DNA of 64,000 bases from Pandoraea pulmonicola (GTDB lineage: Bacteria > Pseudomonadota > Gammaproteobacteria > Burkholderiales > Burkholderiaceae): positions 1 through 64,000 of the forward strand of contig NZ_CP010310.2 of assembly GCF_000815105.2 (NCBI RefSeq), written 5' to 3'. Below are positions 1 to 12,799 of this stretch, one piece after another. A model generated the notes under the pieces. That model ran no database searches. It was given only the letters and a program-made list of their open reading frames with translations, and had not been told where the DNA came from. Every line of letters starts with the position of its first letter. Position 1 is the stretch's first letter. Both the position numbers and the translations under genes were made by a program.

Positions 1-1551
1 ATGAACGATTTCTGGCAACACTGTGCGACTCGACTCGAACAAGAGCTGACGCCCCAGCAATTCCGCACCTGGATCAAACCGCTGGCGCCGCTCGACTTCG
101 ACGAACAGGCGCGCACGCTCAAGATTGGCGCGCCCAACCGCTTCAAGCTGGATTGGGTGAAAAGCCAGTTTTCGGGCCGTATCCAGAGCATGGCAGCCGA
201 CTATTGGAACGCACCCATCGAGGTGACGTTCGTGCTCGATCCCAAGGCCGGCATGCGTGTGCCGTCGTCCACACCCGCCCCGGCGCCTGCGCCGAGTGCA
301 GCCCCTGCACCGGTGCCCGCCAGTGTGGCGCGTGCAAACCCGACTGCTGCCGCCGCGCATGCCGCCGTTGCAGGCGGCCATGCCGCGAATGGCGCCAATG
401 CGGGCGACGCCGCGTCGCTCGATGGTGAACGTCCCGACCTGGAGGCGAGCGAGGCCGAAGCCGTGCGCCGCAACTGGCGTGTGACGCCGCAGGAGCCGGC
501 GCAGATCAGCGAAGTCGAGTCGATCTACGAGCGCTCGAAGCTCAACCCGGTGCTCACCTTCGACAACTTCGTGACGGGTAAATCGAACCAGCTCGCGCGC
601 GCGGCGGCCATTCAGGTCGCGAACAACCCGGGCACGTCGTACAACCCGCTGTTCCTGTATGGCGGCGTTGGCCTGGGTAAAACCCACTTGATTCACGCCA
701 TCGGCAACCAGTTGCTGGCCGAGAAGCAGAATCCGCGCATTCGCTACATTCACGCCGAGCAATACGTGTCCGACGTCGTCAAGGCGTACCAGCGCAAGGC
801 GTTCGACGAATTCAAGCGCTACTACCATTCGCTCGATCTGTTGCTGATCGACGATATTCAGTTCTTCTCGGGCAAGAGCCGCACGCAGGAAGAATTCTTC
901 TACGCGTTCGAGGCGCTAATTGCGAACCGCGCCCAGGTGATCATCACCAGCGATACGTACCCGAAGGAAATCACCGGCATCGACGACCGGCTGATTTCGC
1001 GTTTCGATTCGGGCCTGACGGTTGCCATCGAGCCGCCGGAGCTCGAAATGCGCGTGGCGATTTTGATCAAGAAAGCGCAGGCCGAGGGTGTGGGATTGTC
1101 GGAGGACGTGGCGTTCTTCGTCGGCAAGCACCTCCGTTCGAACGTGCGTGAACTGGAAGGTGCGTTGCGCAAGATCCTGGCGTACTCGAAGTTCCACGGT
1201 CGCGAGATCACCATCGAGCTGACGAAGGAAGCGCTGAAAGATCTGCTCACGGTTCAGAATCGTCAGATTTCGGTGGAAAACATCCAGAAGACGGTCGCGG
1301 ATTTTTACAATATCAAGGTCGCCGACATGTATTCGAAAAAGCGGCCTGCCAATATTGCAAGGCCGCGGCAGATTGCGATGTATCTGGCGAAGGAACTGAC
1401 GCAGAAGAGCTTGCCGGAAATCGGCGAGTTGTTCGGCGGCCGCGACCATACGACGGTGCTGCACGCGGTACGCAAGATTGCAGAAGAGCGCGGCAAGGAT
1501 GCGCAGCTCAACCACGAGTTGCACGTGCTGGAGCAGACGCTCAAGGGGTAA
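1..1551 (+). CDS. dnaA: Chromosomal replication initiator DnaA
   Basis: This 516-residue protein is the replication initiator: it binds DnaA boxes at oriC, melts the origin and loads the helicase. An N-terminal domain (about residues 1-85) is followed by a long Ala/Pro-rich linker (about 85-165), which is typical of Burkholderiaceae. The AAA+ core shows a Walker A motif GGVGLGKTH near residue 221 and a Walker B motif [10 protein letters not shown] near 281. The C-terminal domain IV carries the DnaA signature around [11 protein letters not shown] near residue 480. The gene begins at base 1, so its promoter and the upstream origin are outside the window. dnaN and gyrB follow on the same strand in the classical order. 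Confidence 0.99.
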   Translation: MNDFWQHCATRLEQELTPQQFRTWIKPLAPLDFDEQARTLKIGAPNRFKLDWVKSQFSGRIQSMAADYWNAPIEVTFVLDPKAGMRVPSSTPAPAPAPSAAPAPVPASVARANPTAAAAHAAVAGGHAANGANAGDAASLDGERPDLEASEAEAVRRNWRVTPQEPAQISEVESIYERSKLNPVLTFDNFVTGKSNQLARAAAIQVANNPGTSYNPLFLYGGVGLGKTHLIHAIGNQLLAEKQNPRIRYIHAEQYVSDVVKAYQRKAFDEFKRYYHSLDLLLIDDIQFFSGKSRTQEEFFYAFEALIANRAQVIITSDTYPKEITGIDDRLISRFDSGLTVAIEPPELEMRVAILIKKAQAEGVGLSEDVAFFVGKHLRSNVRELEGALRKILAYSKFHGREITIELTKEALKDLLTVQNRQISVENIQKTVADFYNIKVADMYSKKRPANIARPRQIAMYLAKELTQKSLPEIGELFGGRDHTTVLHAVRKIAEERGKDAQLNHELHVLEQTLKG

Positions 1552-1596
1552 ACCGCGGCTCTCGGACGGGGCGGCGGGCGGGGTTGCCTGTCTCCC

Positions 1597-1605
1597 TGTG
1601 GATAA
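1597..1605 (-). promoter_or_regulatory. DnaA box in the dnaA-dnaN gap
   Basis: The bases read TGTGGATAA, the exact complement of the consensus box TTATCCACA. It lies between dnaA and dnaN, where DnaA boxes are common and can serve autoregulation or act as part of the origin. I found no second perfect box in this gap; a weaker TTATCCCTT occurs near 1701. The main origin probably lies upstream of dnaA, outside the window. Confidence 0.7.
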
Positions 1606-1791
1606 GCTGGGGGCGGTTTGGGGGGAACTGGCGTTTTCGGGCACAATAGCGGGTCGGCGCACAATGCGTCCCCGACTCGTCCACAGCGTTTTCCGCCCTG
1701 TTATCCCTTCCGCAGAAGTTTGATTGATAAGGGAATTTTCGGGTTTTCAGTCGAAACCGGCACCCGTTAACAGTTACTACGAAGGATAAAT

Positions 1792-2898
1792 ATGCAATTG
1801 GTCAAAACTCAACGAGACAATCTGCTGCGGCCGCTGCAAATTGTGAGTGGCATCGTCGAGCGTCGCCATACGTTGCCAATTCTGGCCAATTTGCTCATTC
1901 GCAAGCATGGACAGGACATTTCGTTCCTGTCGACCGATCTGGAGTTGCAGATCACGACCACGGCTGATTGCGGTGTTGGCGCCGACGATATGGCGACCAC
2001 CGTGGCCGCGCGCAAGCTGCTCGACATTCTGCGCAACATGCCGGATGCCGAAGTGGCGCTCTCGCTGGAGGATAAGCGTCTGATGGTGAAGTCGGGCAAG
2101 AGCCGTTTCCAACTGCAGACGCTGGTCGCGGACGAATTCCCGACGGTTGCCGAAGCCAAGGATTACGCCGCGAGCTTCGCGCTGCCGCAGCGTGCGTTCC
2201 GCCAGTTGTTGGGCATGGTGCACTTCGCGATGGCGCAGCAGGACATCCGTTATTACCTCAACGGCATGCTGCTGGTCGTCGATGGCGAGAAGATCGAAGC
2301 GGTGGCGACGGACGGACACCGTCTGGCGTACTGCAACGCGACGATTGCGGGCGAGAAGTTCACGCGTCAGGAAGTGATCATTCCGCGCAAGACGATTCTC
2401 GAGCTGCAGCGTCTGCTCGAAGACATCGACGATCCGGTGCAGATCGACGTGGCGCCGAACCAGGTCAAGTTCCGTTTCGCGAACGTCGAGCTGGTGTCGA
2501 AGCTGGTCGAGGGAAAGTTCCCCGACTTCAACCGTGTGATCCCGAAGGGTTACAGCAACAGCTTCGTGATCAGCCGCGAAGAGTTGCATCGCTCGTTGCA
2601 GCGTGCGGCGATCGTGACGTCGGACAAGTTCAAGGGGGTTCGTTTCATCCTGGCGGAGAACCAGCTCAAGATCAACGCGACAAACGCCGAAGCTGAAGAA
2701 GCGCAGGAAGAAATCGAAATCGATTACGCGGGCGAGTCGTTGGATATCGGCTTTAACGTGACGTATCTACTCGACGTGCTGTCGAACCTGAAGGTCGAGC
2801 AGGTGAAGGTGAGCCTCGGAGATGCGAATTCGAGCGCATTGATCACCTTGCCGGATAACGACGAGTTCAAGTATGTCGTGATGCCGATGCGCATTTGA
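1792..2898 (+). CDS. dnaN: DNA polymerase III sliding clamp (beta subunit)
   Basis: The 368-residue product forms the ring-shaped dimer that tethers DNA polymerase III to DNA and serves as the docking hub for replication and repair proteins. The length equals the usual family length, and the start MQLVKTQRDNLLRPLQIVSG and the end YVVMPMRI are typical of beta-proteobacterial clamps with three repeated clamp folds. The start codon is preceded by GAAGGATAAAT, a good ribosome binding site. It lies 240 bases after dnaA and 180 before gyrB, with no odd features. Confidence 0.99.
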   Translation: MQLVKTQRDNLLRPLQIVSGIVERRHTLPILANLLIRKHGQDISFLSTDLELQITTTADCGVGADDMATTVAARKLLDILRNMPDAEVALSLEDKRLMVKSGKSRFQLQTLVADEFPTVAEAKDYAASFALPQRAFRQLLGMVHFAMAQQDIRYYLNGMLLVVDGEKIEAVATDGHRLAYCNATIAGEKFTRQEVIIPRKTILELQRLLEDIDDPVQIDVAPNQVKFRFANVELVSKLVEGKFPDFNRVIPKGYSNSFVISREELHRSLQRAAIVTSDKFKGVRFILAENQLKINATNAEAEEAQEEIEIDYAGESLDIGFNVTYLLDVLSNLKVEQVKVSLGDANSSALITLPDNDEFKYVVMPMRI

Positions 2899-2933
2899 GC
2901 GGACATACCGCCATACGCGCCGCCATATATGCG

Positions 2934-2960
2934 CGAAGGGGCCGAGCGCCCCTTTGGCGT
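2934..2960 (+). terminator. Possible weak terminator after dnaN
   Basis: A short GC-rich hairpin (GGGGC ... GCCCC) followed by TTT lies about 40 bases after the dnaN stop. The T run is short, so it may attenuate rather than end transcription before gyrB. Confidence 0.35.
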
Positions 2961-3057
2961 TTCTAGAGAATTATCCTTTTGCGGGATAAGCCGCCTTCGG
3001 GGCGCCAAAAGCGCGCTGAAGGTGGCAGGTCATGAAGCAGTAATTCGTCAGAAATGA

Positions 3058-5556
<2,499 letters not shown>

Positions 5557-5681
5557 GGTTGTCTGTAGCGGGAACCATAACCTGAGATTTTGGGAAGTAT
5601 CTATTGAGATTCTTATTGAATGACACGTCTCGATAGTTCACATCGATTCCTTGCTTACGATAGCTTGCTTCGGCAAGCAAA

Positions 5682-5714
5682 ACGGCCACCTCATCGAGGT
5701 GGCCGTCTGTTTTT
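5682..5714 (+). terminator. Rho-independent terminator of gyrB
   Basis: A perfect hairpin (ACGGCCACCT ... AGGTGGCCGT) is followed by TCTGTTTTT. A second, smaller hairpin (GCTTGC-TTCG-GCAAGC) lies just upstream at about 5663-5678. It separates the replication core from the defence-type genes that follow. Confidence 0.85.
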
Positions 5715-5783
5715 GTCGGCTAGCATCGCTGGTCGTGCACACCAGGAAAAGTACATTTAACGTAGAAGCAACAACCTACTTAC

Positions 5784-6962
5784 ATGTTTAGACTGAAGAT
5801 GTACCCTGCCAAGAACGGCGATGCCTTCCTTGTTGACGCCGGCGGAACGTACCTCCTCATTGATGCTGGCTTCGCGAGTACCTACCAAGACTTCATTGCG
5901 GCGGACTTGGCGCAGCTTGCAAAGGAGGGAGGTCGGCTCGACCTGGTCGTCTGCACGCACGTCGACGCCGACCACGTAGGCGGCCTTCTGGAACTCTTCT
6001 CCGGCAATGGCACTTTTGCCAAACGAGGCATTGAGGTCGACGCCGTCTGGCACAACAGCTTACGGTCGTTGCCCGCCCCGACCGCAGAGCCTGACGGTTT
6101 TCATGACCGCATGGTTCTTGAAGCGATTCGGCGGCGTGGATTTCAGAAAGCTCCGATATCTTCGCCGAATCCCATAAGCGCTCGACAAGGAAGTTCACTC
6201 GCCAAGCTCCTTCGACAGCATGGCTACACTTGGAACTCGGGGAACGGCTCGAGCTGCATCAGTGAAGGTGACGCACTTACTTTGCCGGGTGATGTGAGTG
6301 TACACGTCATCGGGCCTACGACCGCCCGTCTCGAAGAACTGCGCAACCTGTGGCTGAAAGAGGTCCGAAAGCTCGGCTACAAGGGTTCGTCGCAGCCCAG
6401 CGACCTCATTGACGACGCGTATGAGATGTGGTGCGCCAGTCTGCCAGACCCTTCCTTTCCCCAAGCCACGCCCATAGCAGCTAACAGACGTCTGCGACTC
6501 GCCGACGTCTACACGCCAGACACCTCCATCACGAACGGCAGCTCCATCACGCTCATCATCTCCACGGGAAACAAGCGAGTCCTCTTCCTCGGAGATGCCT
6601 GGGCTGAAGATGTCGTAGCAAAGCTGCGCTCGCTTCATGCGCCGACTACGCCCATCATCTTTGATGCCATCAAGGTCTCACATCATGGGAGCTTCCACAA
6701 CACGAGCGTAGACCTTCTATCGGTTGCAGACTCGCCCTGCTTCCTCATCTCATCCGATGGGACCCGCCATGGCCATCCGGACTTCGAGGTGCTAGCCGAA
6801 ATCGTGGACCGTCCGGCGCCATTCAAGAGGCACCTATTTTTCAACTATGAAACGGCTGCGTCCAAGCAGCTTGAATCACATAAATCAAAGTCCGGCACAG
6901 CCTTCAGCATCCATGTGGCTGAGAACGACTGGATTCAAGTGGGGGAGAACAACTATGACTGA
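5784..6962 (+). CDS. ComEC-like metallo-beta-lactamase fold hydrolase, AVAST-type component
   Basis: The 392-residue protein is a metallo-beta-lactamase fold hydrolase. The metal motif reads THVDADHVGG near residue 53, an HxDxDH variant typical of ComEC-like and conflict-system MBLs rather than of lactamases. A second conserved stretch, VSHHGSFHN, lies near residue 294. There is no signal peptide, so a cytoplasmic role is likely. Its stop overlaps the start of the next gene by eight bases, so the two are translationally coupled. In known type I AVAST systems an MBL is encoded beside a trypsin/STAND protein; I infer that it is the effector or a processing partner here. The start is the ATG after a 70-base gap from the gyrB terminator, although its ribosome site is weak. 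Substrate is unknown. Confidence 0.85.
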   Translation: MFRLKMYPAKNGDAFLVDAGGTYLLIDAGFASTYQDFIAADLAQLAKEGGRLDLVVCTHVDADHVGGLLELFSGNGTFAKRGIEVDAVWHNSLRSLPAPTAEPDGFHDRMVLEAIRRRGFQKAPISSPNPISARQGSSLAKLLRQHGYTWNSGNGSSCISEGDALTLPGDVSVHVIGPTTARLEELRNLWLKEVRKLGYKGSSQPSDLIDDAYEMWCASLPDPSFPQATPIAANRRLRLADVYTPDTSITNGSSITLIISTGNKRVLFLGDAWAEDVVAKLRSLHAPTTPIIFDAIKVSHHGSFHNTSVDLLSVADSPCFLISSDGTRHGHPDFEVLAEIVDRPAPFKRHLFFNYETAASKQLESHKSKSGTAFSIHVAENDWIQVGENNYD

Positions 6963-9900
6963 AGACGAAATCAAGCAGGCCACGTGCCAAATCCTTGGCA
7001 AGGACGAGTCCGGGACCGGGTGGCTTATCAAGGGGGACCTCGTCCTCACTGCATATCACTGCGTCGAAACTGAAGTACGTGCTGACGAACCCGTCATCGT
7101 TCAGTTTGGAGTTGGCTCATCCGCGTTTAAGCATACGGCGGTCGTTGGCCCACATGACGAAGACCTCGATATTTGCCTGCTGCAACTATCAAGCCCACTA
7201 AGCGTCGAACCCATACCCATTGACGCCGATGGCCTGCGTCCGGGCGAGAGGTGGTTCGCATTCGGTTATCCGGTGGCAAAGCTACAGCTGGGTCATGTCG
7301 TCAAAGGCGAAATTCAGCAAATGTTACCCGAGCGGGTGCATGGCGTTGACCTGGACCTGTCTGTAGAGCCAGGAACGCATCTATCGGACTACCACGGGCT
7401 CTCGGGCTCCGCGTTCATGGTCGGTGCCGTCTGCAAAGGTCTGCTGCGACTCAACATAGACAGTGCCATCGGAGCCTTGAGTCTCTCAATGCTGAAGCCC
7501 TTCCTGAGGGCGAACGGTCTGCTTACTGATGAGCCGGCCGACAATGAAGACCCTGGACCAATCGGAACGCGGCCAGCCTTTGACGCACTCTTCGAGTCTG
7601 CTATCGTCAACAAACGCGGTGGATACGTCTTTGTCGAAGGCTCGCACGGCGTCGGCAAGTCTACGTATTGCCAACAATTCAGGCCGGAGTCACCAGAGCT
7701 GGATAGGCTTGGCGTGTACCAGTTTACCGAGCGCGCCCGTGGCTCATCGCCAGCGCACCAAGCCCAACCAGAGGTTTTCTTCGACTGGGCAAACTCCCTG
7801 CTCTCCAAAAGGGCAACGGGCAAGCCAGCTCGGCTGATGGAGCTTTCGTACAGCCAGCTCATTGAAAAGACCGACGAGGTACTTCAATCTTTGGCGAAGC
7901 GCTGTGCGAAGGCAGGAAAGGTGGGCGTGCTCTTCATTGACGGCATCAATGAGGCAGCCGCAGCAGGCGAAGAAACCCTAAAACGATTCGTCAATCTGCT
8001 GCCGCAAAAGGTGCCTGACGGCCTGGTGGTGGTCATTACCGGCGTCGGGCTAGATTCGCTTGCCAGCAGTCTCGGGACAATCCTTCAGAGTGGGGAGCGA
8101 TTAACCCTCCCGACCCTCGACCGCGACATCCAATACGGGGTTTGTGTCGAGTTTCTTGACAAGGACAAAGCAACCGCAGAAATCGTGGGAACACTTTGCG
8201 ACCGAGCGATGGGACACCCGCTCTACCTTCGATATCTCGCTGATTTGGTGAACAGCGGAGCCACACAGGGTGACATTGCTGAGCTGCCGGTGTTTAGCGG
8301 CTCTATTCAGGACTACTACGAGACTATCTGGGCTAAGCTTGAGGCCAACACTGACGTCGTCAACCTGCTAGGCATCATTGCTCGTCTGCGTTGGGGTATC
8401 CCGGCCAGCAATTTGACAAGGATGCTGTCCTCTGCCGAATCGGGAGTGTTCCCCTCCGCACTCCTCCGAGTTCGGCATCTGCTTGTGAATCCCGAAAACA
8501 CTGCAATTTATCACCCGTCATTCTCAGAATTCGTGGTGCACAAGACGGCATCTATCGGCGAAAGGGTGCACGGACGTATCGCGGAATTTTGCAACGCAAA
8601 GAAAAGCGGCGACTATGGAGTTCTGAACAAGGTCTACCACGGACTGAGGGGGGGCCAAGAGCATCTGCTGCTGGCCATTCAAGACTGTCGGCAGGAGTGG
8701 GTTGACGACTCTGTGCTACTCGGCGCAGAGCCAGATGTCCTGCTTGCGGATGTTGATGAAACCCTCGCTGCGGCTACCAGCGTCGGGACAGCAACCGACA
8801 TCGTTCGCCTGCTGCTTCTCTCCCAGCGTCTAACCTTTCGGTACAACACCCTGTTCGTGCGGTCAGCCGAGCTCGTGGCTCTGGCACTCATCTCAATTGG
8901 AAAAACTGAGAGCGCGCTTCGGCACGTCGTCCGCAACGGTCGCCTCGTCGTCTCGGCGGATGAAGCTTTTGCCATTGCAAACACCCTGACGCAACAGGGC
9001 AGCCCCGAGCAGGCCATAAAAATTCTGGAGCTTGTTCAGCGTGAAATAAATGCAGTCTTTGAAAAACTGCACTCCGAGGACGGTGTCAGCACCCACGAAT
9101 TCCTCAGCGCAGTGACCCTTCGACTGCATGCTTTTTCCCTTGCGCAAGCCGCAGGTGACGACCCACCGTTCACCAGATTCCTTCGCGCCATCGTCGAAGG
9201 CATCTTGCTACGTCCCGATGGCAACTTCTCGCCAGATGAGGGAGCTGAAATACTTCGGCAACTGAGTGGAGAGATGATGGGAGCGCGACTTTGCCTCAAA
9301 GGCGAATATCGATCTTTCCTGAGCCTAGACGTGCTGGCCGACGTGGACCCGCGCCACCAACTGCTTGTTTTTCTGCAGACTTTGGCGCATGCCGAAATGC
9401 ACTCGGAGCACTATGGGGTCGCGCTCCAGCGTGAGATGGTTGACCTTGTGCTCTCGGACGTTGAAAGAGTTATCGGCGCACCTCTGCGCCCCGAGGACCG
9501 ACGGTTCGTATTCACAGACACGTTGATTGAAGCGGGCGCGGATCCCGGCCTCGTCGAGTCGTACTCCGCCGGCGTAGATATGGGCGACGGGACGCTGCCC
9601 TTCTACGAGAAGAATCGAGCGGAGCCTGACGAAGCCATCTTCGAGAGTGCCATGCTGCGCCTTCGAGCATCCTCCTTCCTTGAGAACGGATATGCCGAGC
9701 CTTCCGTGCAAATGCCGACCGCCGAGGATTGGGAAGGGGCGCTCGAGGCCATCGCGCGAGCCGTTGCATGGTGCGACGGCAAGGGCCGGAGGGCCATGGC
9801 GGCAAAAGACCAAGCTGGCCTAGACGCCGTATGGTCATTTGTGGCCGATACCCTTCTTCCTTGTTTCGAGTTCAAGCTTGAATCGCGTATCCACTGGGAT

Positions 9901-12786
9901 TCAAGCTACTTAATTCCCGAGACCGTGGTTCCGCGGCTATACCGGCGCGTCGCAAAGCTGGTGCTTGATTGTTTCCCGACGAAAGCAGCGGTCTTGCTCG
10001 ACGCAATAGAGCGCGGGTTCGACGTACAGCTTGGCCTCTACAACGAAGGGTTTCGACAGGCGCTCCAAGGGGCGCTTCGCCTCTTCATCAAGCTCGCCCC
10101 CGAAGGGCCGAACGCGGATAAGGCCTTTTCGCTCGTATTGCTCTGGAGGGACTACGTCGCAGAGAACGTGGAGAACAGGTTTGAGCTCGTCCCAGAGCTT
10201 CTGCAAATTGTCCCGCTGTTGGCCAGGCTAAAAGCGCCCGAGGAGGCGCTTAGAACTTATAAATCGGTGCTGACCTTCTCGATGGGGCCGAGCTGGTACA
10301 AGGAAGACCAGCTGTCCATGATGACCAGCACCTTGGAGACGCTACCCGCTACGTCGCCCGTTCAGGCTTCGTCGCTCGCCCAAATCGCTGGCCTCTTGGA
10401 GCGTGCCACGGGCGAGATGACGTTCCAACGATTTATCCGTGCCGACAAGGGCAATTTCATCGGACAGCTCTGCCGTCGGTCGCTTTTCTCGGATGCGGTC
10501 AGATACTTCCAACATCAGAGCTGTGGAACCCTCGACGAGTTGTTCGCGCAGGCGACGAGTGGCAACCTCGACCGCGTCTCACCCCTTGTTGGTATGCGGT
10601 TTCCTGGGGCAGCATTGGAGGAGCAGGCCGCCCTGCTCGCGCTATTGAACCACACCCGTGAACAGGTGAGCTGGCAGTTGCGTTGGGCACTCCTTGAGGT
10701 GTACCAACATGGAGACGAACGGCACCTGACCGACTGGGGGCGAGAGTACGCCGCCATCATTTCGGAACTGGTCAATAGTCCAGATGACTTGGCGCGGGCA
10801 AAGGCCCGAGTTCGCTCGATTGCAACCTCGTTGAACACTGAGCGAGCCTGGCTGCTGTTAAGAACCCTTGTCCCAAGCCTGCCGGCTGACCTTCGCTCCG
10901 ACTACGCGCCTCTCTTGGATGAGGTGAAGTCCAACCTCGACGAGCGCCAGATTGAACAGCTGACATCGAGCTTCGGTCTTCGCTATGGGCAAGATGACGG
11001 AGACAAGACTCCGAGACTTGAAGCTGGCACCACGAAGCCGACCGATGACGTAGCCGAGGAGGATGCCGACGATGACCGGCTGTTTATGCCCGGGACGTTT
11101 GGCAAACCTTCAGCAGTACGGGACGCCGCTACTAAAATTAAAAGCGCACGCGCACAGATGGGCCGACGCAACTTCTCTGCGGCGATTCAAGAGTGCATCG
11201 GGGCACTGCAGACCCTGCAGGCAGGGGGATGGTCGGTCTGGTCGGACAACCATTCCGGCAGCGACGCCGACCGACTCATCAGCGCTCAAGTCCAGAACGC
11301 CGATGAGCTCGCCAGACTGTATGGACCACTGGCCCTCGAAGAGCGCCATACGCAACGCTGGGCGATTGCATCCCACCTCATATCTCTGGTTGGACAAAAG
11401 GTTAGCGCAGCCCAGCAGGCTGAACTGCTAGCGGTAGCCATTGACCACGTCAGGCAAATCGTGGGCGGCGCCGCACCGGAGCCGTTCGAATACATCGGTA
11501 ACTCTGCGGCTGGTGCTGCGTCTGAGGCCCTCCTTGAACTCTTGCTTTGGACACTAGACCATCCAGCTTGGGAACGCCGTGACAGCGGTGCGGCCATGGT
11601 GCTGTGGATTACCCGTACGAACGGAGATTGGCTCTCAAAACTCGCCCCTCTTGCTGTCTCGATGGAAAGGCGAAACCGAGCAGATATCGCTTCTGCAACG
11701 CTGGACATCCTTTCTCGTGAAGACTCGGTGGGGTTGTGGCAACGCATCGAGCCGCACATTGAACTTGCACAGGTTCTCGAGCAGTGTCGGCATGTTGGTC
11801 GGTTCGCGACGTTCATGCGAATCGCTGAGCGCGCTAGCAAACGCGGTGTCGATTCGGCCGTGACGGCCTTCAAGACGCTGCAGGAGCGATTCCCTGAGGC
11901 CTGTCCCATTTCCACTTCTGCCCCAGACAAAGGACCGCCAAGTTTTGTGCCACCGACGCTGCACGAGCTTTGGCGCGATTTGTCCGGATTAGGTGTCCTT
12001 ACCGAAGGCGCTCTACAAGCGTTCGCAGCTCAGATGGCCGACTCCTGTTTGCCGCTGACGGTCGAAATGGCCTGCGCGTTGGAATCGCTTGTCGCGGAGG
12101 GCGGGCGAGAAGACCCGAATCTTCCAACGGGCCGTTGGGCTTCAACCGTTCGCCATGTGCTGAACACCACGCTCTTTCAGCCCATGCCTATTAGCAAGCT
12201 CAAAAGGGCCGAGGCCTTGCTCAGGGCCTACAACCCAGAGAGTCTTGTGGAACCCGACAACGGAAGGAACCTGCTGACAAGCCTGGTGGCGTGCGTGGAA
12301 AGCGGGAGAGAACGAAACTACCTGCCATCTTATGGAGACTTGGTCTTCCTAGATTTTCAATGCCTCCTGGAAATGGAACGACGTACCATTCACGTGGAGC
12401 TTACATCGCATCTTGTGCCTCCTGGGCAGTCACAGCCAGTACCGCCTACTCCACCTACCTTCAAGGCGACCGAGCTTGCCCGGCCAGGACCGGATGAGCC
12501 CATAGCTGTCTGTGGCAGAGTCCTGCCGACCATTGCTTACTTCGGTTCAGTTAGTCCGGCTATTCCAACGCCTCGATTTGTGCAGCTTGTGAGGGCTCAG
12601 GCGTCGAAAACCGTTCGGTACCATTGGAGAGATGGAGGTACTCTGACGAGCTCGGCTTCAAGTCGTCGACACGAGACCGCCTTACTTGCGATTGAGCGGG
12701 ACGCGCTTGCACTGCCTGAAGGCTGGCAAATTGTATGGATTCTGCGAGTAAATGGTAAAGTCCGAGCGGTCCTTTACAAATTCTAG
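6955..12786 (+). CDS. Trypsin-like protease fused to STAND-type NTPase (AVAST-like sensor)
   Basis: This is a 1943-residue protein. The N-terminal 180 residues form a trypsin-like serine protease with a readable triad: His35 in LTAYHCV, Asp72 in LDICLLQL, Ser150 in GLSGSAF. A P-loop NTPase follows, with Walker A GSHGVGKST at 229-237 and Walker B VGVLFIDG ending at Asp329-Gly330. The remaining 1,400 or so residues are helical and look like a TPR/superhelical sensor, the layout of STAND antiviral proteins. I chose the ATG at 6955 over an upstream in-frame ATG at 6847 because it has a GGGGAG site and overlaps the MBL stop by eight bases. Known STAND proteins oligomerise on binding a phage protein and switch on the effector; that role here is inferred. 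Codon use is less GC-rich than in the flanking core genes. Confidence 0.85.
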   Translation: MTEDEIKQATCQILGKDESGTGWLIKGDLVLTAYHCVETEVRADEPVIVQFGVGSSAFKHTAVVGPHDEDLDICLLQLSSPLSVEPIPIDADGLRPGERWFAFGYPVAKLQLGHVVKGEIQQMLPERVHGVDLDLSVEPGTHLSDYHGLSGSAFMVGAVCKGLLRLNIDSAIGALSLSMLKPFLRANGLLTDEPADNEDPGPIGTRPAFDALFESAIVNKRGGYVFVEGSHGVGKSTYCQQFRPESPELDRLGVYQFTERARGSSPAHQAQPEVFFDWANSLLSKRATGKPARLMELSYSQLIEKTDEVLQSLAKRCAKAGKVGVLFIDGINEAAAAGEETLKRFVNLLPQKVPDGLVVVITGVGLDSLASSLGTILQSGERLTLPTLDRDIQYGVCVEFLDKDKATAEIVGTLCDRAMGHPLYLRYLADLVNSGATQGDIAELPVFSGSIQDYYETIWAKLEANTDVVNLLGIIARLRWGIPASNLTRMLSSAESGVFPSALLRVRHLLVNPENTAIYHPSFSEFVVHKTASIGERVHGRIAEFCNAKKSGDYGVLNKVYHGLRGGQEHLLLAIQDCRQEWVDDSVLLGAEPDVLLADVDETLAAATSVGTATDIVRLLLLSQRLTFRYNTLFVRSAELVALALISIGKTESALRHVVRNGRLVVSADEAFAIANTLTQQGSPEQAIKILELVQREINAVFEKLHSEDGVSTHEFLSAVTLRLHAFSLAQAAGDDPPFTRFLRAIVEGILLRPDGNFSPDEGAEILRQLSGEMMGARLCLKGEYRSFLSLDVLADVDPRHQLLVFLQTLAHAEMHSEHYGVALQREMVDLVLSDVERVIGAPLRPEDRRFVFTDTLIEAGADPGLVESYSAGVDMGDGTLPFYEKNRAEPDEAIFESAMLRLRASSFLENGYAEPSVQMPTAEDWEGALEAIARAVAWCDGKGRRAMAAKDQAGLDAVWSFVADTLLPCFEFKLESRIHWDSSYLIPETVVPRLYRRVAKLVLDCFPTKAAVLLDAIERGFDVQLGLYNEGFRQALQGALRLFIKLAPEGPNADKAFSLVLLWRDYVAENVENRFELVPELLQIVPLLARLKAPEEALRTYKSVLTFSMGPSWYKEDQLSMMTSTLETLPATSPVQASSLAQIAGLLERATGEMTFQRFIRADKGNFIGQLCRRSLFSDAVRYFQHQSCGTLDELFAQATSGNLDRVSPLVGMRFPGAALEEQAALLALLNHTREQVSWQLRWALLEVYQHGDERHLTDWGREYAAIISELVNSPDDLARAKARVRSIATSLNTERAWLLLRTLVPSLPADLRSDYAPLLDEVKSNLDERQIEQLTSSFGLRYGQDDGDKTPRLEAGTTKPTDDVAEEDADDDRLFMPGTFGKPSAVRDAATKIKSARAQMGRRNFSAAIQECIGALQTLQAGGWSVWSDNHSGSDADRLISAQVQNADELARLYGPLALEERHTQRWAIASHLISLVGQKVSAAQQAELLAVAIDHVRQIVGGAAPEPFEYIGNSAAGAASEALLELLLWTLDHPAWERRDSGAAMVLWITRTNGDWLSKLAPLAVSMERRNRADIASATLDILSREDSVGLWQRIEPHIELAQVLEQCRHVGRFATFMRIAERASKRGVDSAVTAFKTLQERFPEACPISTSAPDKGPPSFVPPTLHELWRDLSGLGVLTEGALQAFAAQMADSCLPLTVEMACALESLVAEGGREDPNLPTGRWASTVRHVLNTTLFQPMPISKLKRAEALLRAYNPESLVEPDNGRNLLTSLVACVESGRERNYLPSYGDLVFLDFQCLLEMERRTIHVELTSHLVPPGQSQPVPPTPPTFKATELARPGPDEPIAVCGRVLPTIAYFGSVSPAIPTPRFVQLVRAQASKTVRYHWRDGGTLTSSASSRRHETALLAIERDALALPEGWQIVWILRVNGKVRAVLYKF

Positions 12787-12799
12787 AGAACACAACGGT

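Noticed and set aside
1552..1791. A full replication origin between dnaA and dnaN
   Set aside because: Only one perfect DnaA box is present and no AT-rich melting region with clustered boxes. The origin more likely lies upstream of base 1.
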